64,000 nt of DNA from Ligustrum vulgare. Taxonomy: Eukaryota; Streptophyta; Magnoliopsida; Lamiales; Oleaceae. Location: the NCBI GenBank assembly GCA_963555705.1, contig OY743169.1:47480124-47544123 (forward strand). The letters are read 5' to 3'. The notes under the pieces were generated by a model. The model did not search any database. It saw only the letters and a program-made list of their open reading frames with translations, and had not been told where the DNA came from. Positions 54,926-64,000 of the stretch are shown piece by piece. A program made the translations under genes and the position numbers. Numbering within the stretch: position 1 is the first letter of the stretch; every line of letters begins with the position of its first letter.

Positions 54926-55378
54926 TAAAACTTTGAATGAGCATGTGGAGCATGTTAGGTGTGTGCTTGTGGTTTTAAAACAAGAGCAACTTTTTGCTAA
55001 TTTTAAAAAGTGTAATTTTTGCATGGAAAAAGTTGTGTTTCTTGGCTATGTGGTTAGTGCTAAAAGGATAGAAGTAGATGAAAAGAAAGTCAAAGCTATT
55101 AAAGAATGGCCAACACCTAAAAGCATAACTGAGGTTAGAAGTTTTCATGGCTTGGCTAGTTTTTATAGGCGTTTTGTTAAAGATTTTAGCAAAATTTTTG
55201 CACCACTCACAGAAATTGTCAAAAGGAGTGTATGATTTAAATGGGGTGTAGAACAAGAGCATGCATTTGATACTATCAAAAATATGTTGTGTAAAGCACC
55301 GGTTTATCACTTCCTAACTTTGACAAGACTTTTGAGATTGAATGTGATGCCTCAGGGCTAGGCATTGGAGCTGTTTCA
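54926..55378 (+). pseudogene. G4 reverse transcriptase C-terminal remnant
   Basis: After the deletion the sequence resumes at [20 protein letters not shown]. The finger and palm motifs, including the YFDD active site present in G3, are gone. A TGA at 55233-55235 and loss of one T near 55303 (compared with G3) break the rest. Confidence 0.85.
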
Positions 55379-57007
55379 ATGCAGGATCAAAGGCCAATCG
55401 CCTATTTTAGCGAAAAGCTAAAGGGGGCTGCTCTTAATTACCCCACATATGACAAGAAGTTATACTCACTTGTGCGCGCTTTGGAGACATGGCAACATTA
55501 CTTGTGGCCACGGGAGTTCGTGATACACACTGATCATGAATCCTTGAAGCATTTGAGGGGTCAAGCTAAACTGAGTAAGAGACATGCAAGGTGGGTAGAG
55601 TTCATCGAAACATTTTCCTATGTCATTCGGTACAAACAAGGTAAGGAAAATGTGGTGGCAGATGCATTGTCTCGAAGGTATGTCCTTTTAAATTCTTTAA
55701 ATTCTAAATTGCTTGGATTTGAATACATTAAGGACATGTATGCTAATGACCTGAACTTTTCTAATATTTATGAATCATGTGGTAAAGGGGTTGTGGATAG
55801 GTTCTTTAAACATGATGATTATTTATTTCGAGAAAATAAATTGTGTGTCCCTAGGTGTTCAATGAGGGAGTTACTTGTGAGAGAGACCCATAGTAGAGGC
55901 TTAATGGGTCATTTTGGGGTTAAAAAGACCGTTGAAATCCTAAGTGAACATTTATATGGGCCTAAGATGAAGATTGATGTGGTTCAGGTTTGTAATAGAT
56001 GCATTACTTGTAAGAAGGCTAAATCTAGGATTAAACCCCATGGGTTATATATGCCTTTACCCGTCCCTAGTGAACCTTGGGTCGATATCTCTATGGATTT
56101 TGTTTTGGGATTACCTAGGACTAAGAAGGGAAGAGATTCAATTTTTGTGGTAGTAGATTGCTTTAGTAAATTGACACATTTCATACCATGCCAAAAAACT
56201 GATGATGCTACTAACATAGCTGAAATTTTCTTTCTGGAAGTCATGCGCTTACATGGGGTTCCTAAAAGTATTGTCTCGGATAGGGATGTTAAATTCCTTA
56301 GTCATTTTTGGAGAGTCTTGTGGATCAAATTAGGAACAAAATTACTTTTTTCTACAACTTGTCACCCACAGACCGATGGACAGACCGAGGTAGTAAATAG
56401 GACAATGATTCAGTTGTTGCGCACCATAATCAATAAAAACTTGAAAAAATGGGACGAGTGTTTACCATTTATTGAATTTGCATATAATAGGGCTATACAT
56501 TCTACTACTTCTTGTTCACCATTTGAAATTGTTTATGGTTTTAATCCGCTAACACCATTGGATTTAATTCCTTTACCTGTGAATGAACGTAATAGCTTAG
56601 ATGGAAAGAAAAAGTCTGAAATGGTTAAATCACTCCACGACAAGGTGAGGTTGGCGATTGAAAAGAAAAATGAACATTATGCTTCGCAGGCTAACAAAGG
56701 GAGAAAGGGCGTTATATTTGAACCCGGTGATTGGGTTTGGGTACACTTGAGGAAGGAGCGGTTTCCCGAACAACGCAAGTCAAAGTTACAACCGCGAGGG
56801 GATGGTCCATTCCAAGTGATTGAAAGGATCAACAACAATGCCTATAAACTCGATCTTCCTGGTGAGTATAATGTTTCAGCTTCATTTAATGTTTCTGATA
56901 TATCTCCGTTTGATGCAGTTACAGATTCGAGGTCGAATCCTTTCGAAGAGGGAGGGGATGTTGTGATCCAGACCACGAACACAAGCCCCTATAAAATATT
57001 TAACTGA
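55379..57007 (+). pseudogene. G4 RNase H and integrase
   Basis: The 542-residue frame holds RNase H ([38 protein letters not shown]), the zinc-binding HHCC region, and an integrase core with [17 protein letters not shown] and, 35 residues later, the Glu of TDGQTEVVN, so the DDE triad is complete. The C-terminal part has [16 protein letters not shown]. The last residues run over the purine tract into the 3' LTR piece. It has no start of its own and would be made only as part of pol, which is broken upstream. Confidence 0.85.
56959..56990 (+). repeat. G4 3' LTR, first 32 bp only
   Basis: TGTTGTGATCCAGACCACGA matches the start of the 5' LTR after the purine tract GAAGAGGGAGGGGA, then the match stops abruptly. 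Confidence 0.8.
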
Positions 57008-57122
57008 AATAATTATTGGGATCACCCTAATTTAAAGATGTTAATTTACTTCATCATAAGAAAATTACTATAATTTTCGTATTCCAAAATAATAAGCATA
57101 ACATTAATCATATAAATCTTAT

Positions 57123-57125
<3 letters not shown>

Positions 57126-57197
<72 letters not shown>
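57126..57197. repeat. (AAT)n microsatellite
   Basis: About 24 uninterrupted triplets. Confidence 0.95.
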
Positions 57198-57329
57198 GAA
57201 CAAACTTTTACCTTTCAGAGAGGGGATCGAACCCCTCCCCAATTGATAAGTGACAGGGGTCGATCACCCCAAATAGAAAGTGATCTTCCTTTCTCTTTCT
57301 CTCTTCGTCTCTGTTTTTCTTTTCCCAAA

Positions 57330-57330
<1 letters not shown>

Positions 57331-57376
<46 letters not shown>
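57331..57376. repeat. (TA)n microsatellite
   Basis: About 22 TA dinucleotides in a row. Confidence 0.95.
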
Positions 57377-57380
<4 letters not shown>

Positions 57381-58647
57381 TATAGTTTTTATCAAGGACC
57401 AAGATGCGATTAAATAAATTATTTGTTTTCTCTTTTAGTCCCATAAAATATAAAACTTACATTTTAGTCCCAATAATTAACTATCAAAAATATCAAAATG
57501 GTTCTAAAAATTACGTGGTCATATGAAGTCGTAATGGAAAGTTCTTGGGGGCCGATATGAAGTTCTCAGTGAGTACTTTTAACTATATTTTCAGATTCTA
57601 AAATCGATAATCAAGACAAAAGTTATCGCTCATATAAATGTACACTTAAAATTATTTTATTTTTATCTTTTTCGATTTGTTTTCAAGTGGCTACTATTTC
57701 TTAATTTTCACTTCTAAACAACCTGCTAAAGGTATTTCCATTATGGTGCCACCCTCATTTTGTCCTCCTTAGCCTAGCGACAACTGACAACTATACTATC
57801 TCACTATTCATTCATTCATTTATTTATTTATGGCTCACTTGGTGGGAAAGACTAAATAGCAATAAACACTAGGTAGTAACTTTTTCGCGCGGGTGTTGTT
57901 TCGTTCATGCTAACAATTAAAAAAGATCAGTCGAAAGTGTAAGAACAAACCTCTTGATATAAAGTCTCAAAAAGGTGTTTGCAAATCTTAATTAATATGA
58001 TGCTTCCAAAGGACATAAGCACAAGAATTAAATTAGGATAGTTCTAAAATTTAAGATAAGAAAATTACATATCTGTTTTGAAAGTTTTGATTTGTTGGAC
58101 TTTCTAAATGTCTAACTTTTTACTATATATACAAATTGGCATAAAATCGCCTACTATTTTGAACCTTTTATTTGCCGCCATAACTTCGTAATTTGCTTTT
58201 GATAACTGTTGCTCGCCACTTTATTTAACCGTCGCTCACTCTCTTGCAATAAATAACTTACACGATCTTTCTTAACTTTTCATATCGTGGTAACAGCTGA
58301 CAAGTGGCTCCGATAAACTTCCTTAGATCGTGGTTTGAGTGATGGAAATTGTCTCCTCGTTCGCCCAATCATCCAACACCTTCATCCAATCATCCCATCG
58401 TCTAGATACTTCTGTAATCACCTAATTGCCCAAACTCCTCCACATCGCCTAGTTACTAGTAATGGAGTATAATGTTTTGGTCATCCAACTTGAGTATTTT
58501 TGTTTGTCATATATTACCTCCAATATGACTAGATTAATGTGCAATAATTAATTTTGTCATATTCAAAGTACTTTGCACACTTTTTACTACTTTTGAATTT
58601 CAAAGAGTGCAAAATTATAGGTGTTCACTTCAACTTCTGTTCAGACA

Positions 58648-59130
58648 TGCATTTTTGATAACCCAAGAATGACTAATCAAAAGTGGGTGGATTGGTTTAT
58701 AAATTTTTTTTTGATAAATATTCTCAACTTTTATCTTTTTTGGAACATTCTGAAGATATATGTCATACTTCTCCACATGAATAACATTTATATTTTTTTA
58801 CCATTCTCAGGGTATGTTCTAGTTTTGTTTGGTTTTATTTTTATCTTAGATATCTTTTGTATGATATTCTATACCTTTTAAATATTTTGTTTTATGGTTT
58901 TTATATTTATTAAATTTTTTGAATTTATCTCTAAATTTATCTTTTCTAAAATATTTCTTTTTCTTATATTTTGTTTGTGATTGGAATCCCCATTGGGTTG
59001 ATTTATATTCTAACTTATCACAGCATAATGATTTTTTATTTCTTTGTAAAGAATTAACATATTATTTGATTCCATACATTTTTCCTTTCGTTTTATTTCT
59101 ATAAATTGAATTCTGGCTCCAAAACTATTA
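58648..59130. repeat. Fragment related to solo LTR B, with AT-rich remainder
   Basis: 58648-58745 resembles the start of solo LTR B at 34623 (ACCCAAGAATGACTAATCAA, then GATTGGTTTATAAA and TTGATAAATATTCTCAA). The rest to 59130 is T-rich, with small frames that may be decayed element interior but match nothing clearly. Confidence 0.5.
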
Positions 59131-59145
59131 TTACTTAATGGTACA

Positions 59146-59819
59146 TGTTGAATCCGGGCCCAAAGAAAGGTGCAGTGATCCACCAGCGAAGGCCCAATAG
59201 TGGCCCAACGGACCACGGCCCACAGCTCAAGGCCTGAAGTATCACCTGGGAAGAATGCCGAGGTGGTATGCCGAGCATACCTCTTTAAACCGACCTAGTT
59301 AATACCTAGCCGACGTGCTTTAAAGCCCAGTCGGGGCACTTTACGGCGCTGACCAGAAGAGAGATGGAGTCAGTGATGGGACATTGCCTTTACCACAACG
59401 TGACAGGCGCCCATACCCTACAAAATGTAGCAATGATTACGGTTGAAAAGCAAGGTTGTCACCTCCATGAGCTAGGGTGATGACAAGTGTAAAGTATGCC
59501 ACGTGTCGTGATCCAAGGCAAAAAGTCCCTCTATAAATAAAGCCCCGTTGTCTCCAAGAAAGGGGTTAGCATTTTCTCACTCTTAACAATATACTTCTCT
59601 CACTCCCTTTTCTCTCTTTTACACACTTATATCTCCCGCACCCAATATATTTATATTTGCCCAAAATGAGTACTGACTTAGGCATCGGAGTGCAAAGGGG
59701 GCCACCTCGGTCCCCTTTGTAAACTGATTGTTTGTCACAGTACGCAGGAAGTCCACGTGTTCAAGAGGGAGGAGCTGAGACGTGTTGGTCCAAGGTCCAT
59801 CCGGATTTTGTGGTCAACA
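59146..59819 (+). repeat. G5 5' LTR (674 bp)
   Basis: From TGTTGAATCCGGGCCC to TTGTGGTCAACA. A TATA box TATAAATA is at 59533-59540, with AATAAAG just after it. The left flank could not be tested for a target duplication because the 3' LTR is outside the window. Confidence 0.8.
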
Positions 59820-59822
59820 TTT

Positions 59823-59839
59823 TGGCGCCGTCTGTGGGA
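59823..59839 (+). promoter_or_regulatory. G5 primer-binding site
   Basis: TGGCGCCGTCTGTGGGA lies three bases after the LTR. It is one base different from the G0 site, which supports a common lineage. Confidence 0.85.
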
Positions 59840-59890
59840 AGCTATACTGCTAACCACGAAAACACATGGTAAAAAGCCACGCATAGAAAG

Positions 59891-60170
59891 GTTGGCCTTG
59901 AAAAAGGTAGGAGCTTTGAAAGATAAGCTGGTTGGCCTTGAAAAAGGTAGGAGCTTTGAAAGATAAGCTGGTTGGCCTTGGAAAAGGTAGGAGCTTTGAA
60001 AGATAAGCTGGTTGGCCTTGAAAAAGGTAGGAGCTTTGAGAGATAAGCTGGATAACCTTGAAAAAGGTAAAGAACTTTGAAACACAAGTCTAAACACCCT
60101 TGAAAAAGGTAAAGAACTTTGAAACATAAGTTTAACAACCTTGAAAAAGGCTTGAAACAGTGAGACAAAG
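59891..60170 (+). repeat. 40-bp tandem repeat in the G5 leader
   Basis: Four near-identical 40-bp units (GTTGGCCTTGAAAAAGGTAG and so on) run 59891-60050 and about three diverged ones follow. They lie between the primer-binding site and gag. Minus-strand frames with FKAPTFFKANQL-type repeats here are by-products. Confidence 0.9.
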
Positions 60171-60219
60171 GTCTATCAATCCTTGAAAAGCAATCTAAGA
60201 CCAGAAACTCTTCTGAAAC

Positions 60220-61922
60220 ATGAATGAAAGTGACGGTGATGTTAACCCCCGTAGGGGAAGAAGTGGCCGACACAGCGAGAACGAAGTTCCTCAAGAAATC
60301 CATGAAAACGCCAACGAGGAAGTGGCACAACCTAATCCACCTCACCGGCACCGAAATCGCCGCATGATGCGAGACATGACACGTATGGCGGCCAAATGCT
60401 GGAGATGCAGAGGCAGCAAATAGAACAGACTGCTACAATGAATGCCTTTATGGCCAGAGGGTATGCTGTGAACAAACCCGTGATGCCTCAGCAATACTCA
60501 CAGCCACATTATTCACCATCCGAGGCGGCCACTGAATCTTATTATTATCAGGACCCGCAGGCATACGCCGAAGTGGAATCCGAGCCCTTCTACGAGAGAG
60601 ACCAAGAACATGAAACGCATGGGGAACAAAACCCACTCCTAGCTAGACGAAGGGAGGCTTCTCCCGCAAAATTCGGCAGTGTTTTCAGCCGAATAGGAGG
60701 GTTATTCAGGGGACAACGACGGGGACAAACGGACCCAGGTCGGCATAATGCAGCAGAGCCTAGAAATAGGCGCGAGCGACGCGCTGAAGAAGCCTTGTCG
60801 CAGGATCAAATGTACAGGGACCAACAAGGTATGGGGGGAGAAAGGATGGCATCAGTACATGAGCCTAGGAATAGGCAAGAAAGAAGAGCCGAAGCAGTTC
60901 GGACTAATCCTCGTAATGAATTACAGAGCCATGAAAGGCCAAACTACGGCCACGTTCCACCACCAAAAAGGCAGGAGTACGCTCCGCCGCCCTATGGCCA
61001 ATACCGTGACCCGGAGTATTCCGGTCACGACGAGAACAGCGAGCTGCCGTCCTACGAGTTGGATGACGAAGAGGAAGTAAGTCCCTTCACAGAGGGCCTC
61101 CGTAGATGCCCCGTTCCCCATGACTTTGAGATGCCAGAAATAGCAAAATACTCTGGCCGAGGTGACCCTGATGATCACCTGTTAAATTACCGCGCCAGCA
61201 TGGAAATAGCCGGGGCGACCCCGGCACTGAAATGTAAAGCTTTCGCTTTAACCCTTGAGGGGAGTGCCATACGATGGTATAAAAAACTCCCTCCGGGCAG
61301 CATCCACAGTTGGAGGGATATGAAAACTGCTTTTGTTTCTTCGAGGCCTGGCCAACTCCCCCTCCAACGCCTTCAGGATCTGAGACAAGGAAGGGACGAA
61401 TCTCTGAAAAGTTACCTAGCTAGATTTACTGAAGAAATGCATATCTGCGAAAATATCACAGAAGCGGAGATGTTTTCCGCCTTAAAAGGAGGGCTAGATA
61501 TGACTAGCATGTTTTGGAGGGATGTCCGGAGCAGGAAACCAAGGGATTACAATACCCTGGTAGACCTGATGAAGGAAGAGATTGTATCGGAGGAAATGGC
61601 TAGGGCCAGAGATAATCACCCCCAAGGGAGATACAACCTTGGGAACTCCAATGAAACGGACCTCAAAAAGGGTGGAAACAAGGATAGGGTCGGTAGTAAC
61701 CGAGGTGGTGCGCCTCGTCCATTCCCGGGGACAGGATCTAGCTTTGCAGCAGAAATCACGGAAGCTATCCCTCACTTGCACTCTAACACCCCTTCTCAAA
61801 ATCCTCCCACGGCACAAGGGAGAGTGGAAAGCAGCCGAAGCGGGAAACAGCCCATGATTGGGGCTTACTGCGCCTACCACAGATATTACGGTCACGCAAC
61901 AGAGGATTGAAGGGAAATCCAT
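60220..61922 (+). pseudogene. G5 gag, frameshifted and with a nonsense codon in the zinc knuckle
   Basis: The start MNESDGDVNPRRGRSG at 60220 leads to a short frame ending at 60423; the main frame (504 residues, 60396-61910) overlaps it, so a 1-base indel near 60395-60420 has split them. Residues 230-400 of the main frame are the gag domain (FEMPEIAKYSGRGDPDDHLL, SAIRWYKKLPPGSIHSW, RFTEEMHICENITEAEMF). The zinc knuckle reads CAYHRYYGHATED and then TGA (61908-61910) exactly where Cys is expected, with REIHML continuing in frame. Confidence 0.85.
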
Positions 61923-62870
61923 ATGTTAGCTGAACAAAAGGCGCAGGGGAGAAGGGGAGGCGACTTCCCCCCCGACACAGGGAGAACTCAAAAATCTGGT
62001 GGCCAGAAGTTCAACCGAGCTGATAGGAGAGCTCCGTGGAAGAATTCAACCAAAGAAAGGATTGACAATCGTCAAAGAGACAGGAATAAGGGTCAAGATA
62101 CTGCCTCGGCACAAGCTAAAGATACACGGGAACCACCTATGCCTGTGGCCGACCTCCCCATTCGTGAAATCGACACAATACTGGGAGGCCCCCACCCAGG
62201 TGGGAGCACAAACAACTCCCAAAAGAGGTATATAAGAGAGGCCAAGCAGCCCGCCAACGTGAACTATCATGTCCATTCCCATCCTGTAGGGATTCCTCAG
62301 ACGGAACCTATCACATTCACACAAGACGATGCCGTTGGAGTGCACTTCCCACACAACAACGCATTGGTTATCAGAGTGGTGTGATCCAATATACGGTTTC
62401 ACGGGGGACAGCATAACCCCCAGAGGATCCATAACACTTATGACTGAAGTAGGGCAATCACCGACCCTCTCCAGAATTCCTATGGAATTTTTGGTAGTTG
62501 ACAAAATCTCCTCCTACCATGGTTCAATTGGAAGGCCTGGCCTTATTGACTTGGGGGCTGTAACGCATACCAAATACATTTGCATGAAGTTCCTCACGAA
62601 GCATGGCGTTGCAACCATAAGGGGAAGCCAAAGAGAATCCTGGGCTTGTTACACAAATGCGATCCGGAAGTTTCAGGATCGAAGCCTGAACATGATCAGT
62701 GATGTAGCTATGGCCGAGGCTGCCCCAGACCCTGAAAGATTGGGTGAAGGGCCATCTGAACATAAGGATGTCACGATGACCCTAGAAGAGGATTTAGCTG
62801 ATCTAGACCCCAGGATGGCAGGTGATAATTGCCCCACCCGGCCGAAAAGTTGGAATGCTTCGGCGTAGAC
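61923..62870 (+). pseudogene. G5 gag-pol linker and protease edges, active site missing
   Basis: The frame from 61923 includes DLPIREIDTILGGPHPGG and ITFTQDDAVGVHFPHNNALV, typical of Tat-clade elements just before protease. It stops near 62384, and in another frame the sequence goes on directly with IYGFTGDSITPRGSITL and MEFLVVDKISSYHGSIGRPG, which normally lie after the protease active site. The expected DNGSS-type motif is absent, so roughly 100 bp or more seem to have been lost at about 62370-62385. Another frame change near 62830-62860 precedes reverse transcriptase. Confidence 0.75.
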
Positions 62871-63869
62871 CCACTTGATCAAATCAAAGAATTACAGATC
62901 GGACTGGACTCGCCAAAAGAATACAAGAGTCAATTGAAAGACTTCCTACTTCAAAACCTCGATGTATTCGCATGGAAACATGGAGACATGATTGGGATTG
63001 ATCCTAAGGAGGCCTGTCATAGGATCCAGCTAGATCTCCGAAGTCCTGGGCACAGGCAAAAGAGAAGGCCCATGAGTTCGGACAAGTATGAGGCCTTGAA
63101 AGACGAGGTCGCAAAGCTATTGAAAAATGGCTTCATAAGAGAGTCCCGATATCCAAAGTGGATATCAAATCCCGTTTTAGTACCAAAACACAATGGGAAA
63201 TTGAGGGTGTGCATTGATTTTTCCAACTTGAACCAGGCATGTCCCAAAGACAGCTTTCCATTGCCCCGGATTGATCAGCTGGTTGATTCCACAGCAGGAC
63301 ACGAGTTGCTAAGCTTCATGGATGCATATTCCGGGTACAATCAAATCCCCATGTTCGAATCGGATGAAGAGCATACTTCATTTATCACAGATAGGGGACT
63401 CTATTGCTACCGAGCTATGCCATTTGGCTTGAAGAATGCGGGAGCTACCTATCAGAGGCTGGTAAACCGCATGTTCTCGAAACAATTGGGGAACACTATG
63501 GAGGTATACGTTGATGACATGCTAGTCAAAAGCATGGTCGCTGCGGATCATATCCACCATTTGTCAGAAGCGTTTGATGTTTTGAGAAAATATAGGATGA
63601 AACTCAATCCAGCGAAGTGCGCATTCGGGGTAGCATCTGGGAAATTCCTCGGATTCATGGTGAATAAGAGGGGAATCGAAGCCAATCCGGAAAAAATTAA
63701 TGCTTTGCTAAACATCCAGTCGCCTCGAAACCCAAAAGAAGTGCAAAGCTTAACGGGGAGAATTGCGGCCTTGAACCGGTTCGTATCAAAATCCACGGAC
63801 AAATGCTTGCCATTTTTCAAGGTCCTGAAGGGAGGAAAGCGATTTCAATGGACACCAGAATGCGAGTAG
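62829..63869 (+). pseudogene. G5 reverse transcriptase
   Basis: The 346-residue frame holds KEACHRIQLD, ISNPVLVPKHNGKLRVCIDF, FMDAYSGYNQI, the catalytic VYVDDMLVKS and FLGFMVNKRGIEANPEKI, so all main reverse transcriptase motifs are present with the active Asp pair. It ends at a TAG (63867-63869) within PECE-AF, where Glu or Lys is usual, and the frame then continues to the window end. Confidence 0.85.
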
Positions 63870-64000
63870 GCGTTTGTCGACCTGAAAGCTTCCTTAGGCC
63901 GTCCCCCATTGCTATCAAAACCAAAATCTGGCGAGCCTCTCTACCTATATTTGGCTGTATCCAAAGAGGCTGTTAGCTCAGTGTTAATCCGAGAGGAGGA
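63870..64000 (+). pseudogene. G5 RNase H start, cut by the window edge
   Basis: The in-frame continuation AFVDLKASLGRPPLLSKPKS followed by LYLYLAVSKEAVSSVLIREE is the RNase H entry of Tat elements. The rest lies outside the window. Confidence 0.8.

Larger units (their letters stand above)
51285..56990 (+). mobile_element. G4: Ty3/gypsy retrotransposon, inactive, 3' LTR truncated
   Basis: It has a full 923-bp 5' LTR (51285-52207), a primer-binding site, gag, protease, broken reverse transcriptase, RNase H, integrase and a purine tract, and then only about 32 bp of the 3' LTR (from TGTTGTGATCCAGACC). No target duplication can be checked. It is very close to G3, and comparison shows a 391-bp deletion in reverse transcriptase, a TGA and a 1-bp frameshift. 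Its gag-protease frame is open and longer than in G3. Confidence 0.9.
57008..58640. other. AT-rich spacer with microsatellites
   Basis: (AAT)n covers about 57126-57197 and (TA)n about 57331-57376. The rest shows no gene or clear element. Confidence 0.6.
59146..64000 (+). mobile_element. G5: Tat-like Ty3/gypsy retrotransposon, continues past the window
   Basis: It starts with a 674-bp 5' LTR, then a primer-binding site, a 40-bp tandem array, gag, a linker, the edges of protease, and reverse transcriptase, and is cut by the window end in RNase H. The gag type, linker (DTILGGPHPGGSTNNSQKRY) and primer-binding site point to the Tat/Ogre/Retand clade, the same as G0. Several breaks show it is not functional. 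Confidence 0.9.

Noticed and set aside
57218..57240. GAGGGGATCGAACCCCTC as a tRNA T arm
   Set aside because: It resembles a T arm by chance; no other tRNA parts lie at the right distances.
57208..57444. 78-residue minus-strand frame with an Ile-Tyr repeat
   Set aside because: The repeat is the translated (TA)n microsatellite.
59735..60351. Minus-strand frames of 130 and 169 residues with FKAPTFFKAN repeats
   Set aside because: They are the reverse reading of the 40-bp tandem repeat in the G5 leader.

Overview
The window looks like repeat-rich nuclear DNA of a flowering plant, probably a eudicot. It has plant-type Ty1/copia and Ty3/gypsy LTR retrotransposons, Helitrons ending in CTAG, a CACTA element, Stowaway- and Tourist-like MITEs, AT-rich spacers, and one intronless plant UDP-glycosyltransferase gene. 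An asterid is possible, but the sequence alone does not settle it. There is no bacterial-style operon, CRISPR array or rRNA.

Layout. 1-3378: AT-rich spacer with Helitron remnants on both strands and two Stowaway-like MITEs. 3379-7251: Tat-like gypsy element G0 (minus; gag only; TSD AATAG). 7330-20963: old copia element C1 (plus; TSD GTAAT), which holds gypsy element G1 (8116-12359; gag and protease only) and solo LTR A (14149-16280). 20964-22276: spacer. 22277-30955: copia element C2 (minus; TSD TCATT), reduced to a small RNase H piece and holding gypsy element G3 (23391-29851; all domains but broken). 30956-33714: spacer and a deletion-derived Helitron H2. About 33801-43001: copia element C3 (minus; gag only), with solo LTR B nested in its left LTR and solo LTR C in its interior. 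43041-43741: CACTA element carrying a tRNA-like promoter. 44310-45656: the UGT gene, the only host gene I can support as intact. About 45840-51284: degenerate repeats with two Tourist-like MITEs and Helitron H3 (49290-50881). 51285-56990: gypsy element G4 (plus), with part of its reverse transcriptase deleted and its 3' LTR cut short. 56991-59145: AT-rich spacer with microsatellites and an LTR B fragment. 59146-64000: Tat-like gypsy element G5 (plus), running off the window.

How it fits together. G1, G3 and G4 are relatives. Their U3 regions all carry a 12-bp palindrome, TTACGGCCGTAA or a one-base variant, set in pairs whose starts are 20-23 bp apart, upstream of a TATA-like box. This is the most striking unexplained structure here. 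G1 lacks reverse transcriptase and integrase but has two nearly equal LTRs and a near-perfect TSD, so it probably moved using proteins from a G3/G4-like partner. No retrotransposon in the window is intact: I found internal deletions, nonsense codons, frameshifts and, in G3, a changed catalytic residue. Nesting gives a relative order: C1, C2 and C3 are older than the elements inside them. All coordinates of element ends come from reading terminal motifs and target-site duplications by eye.
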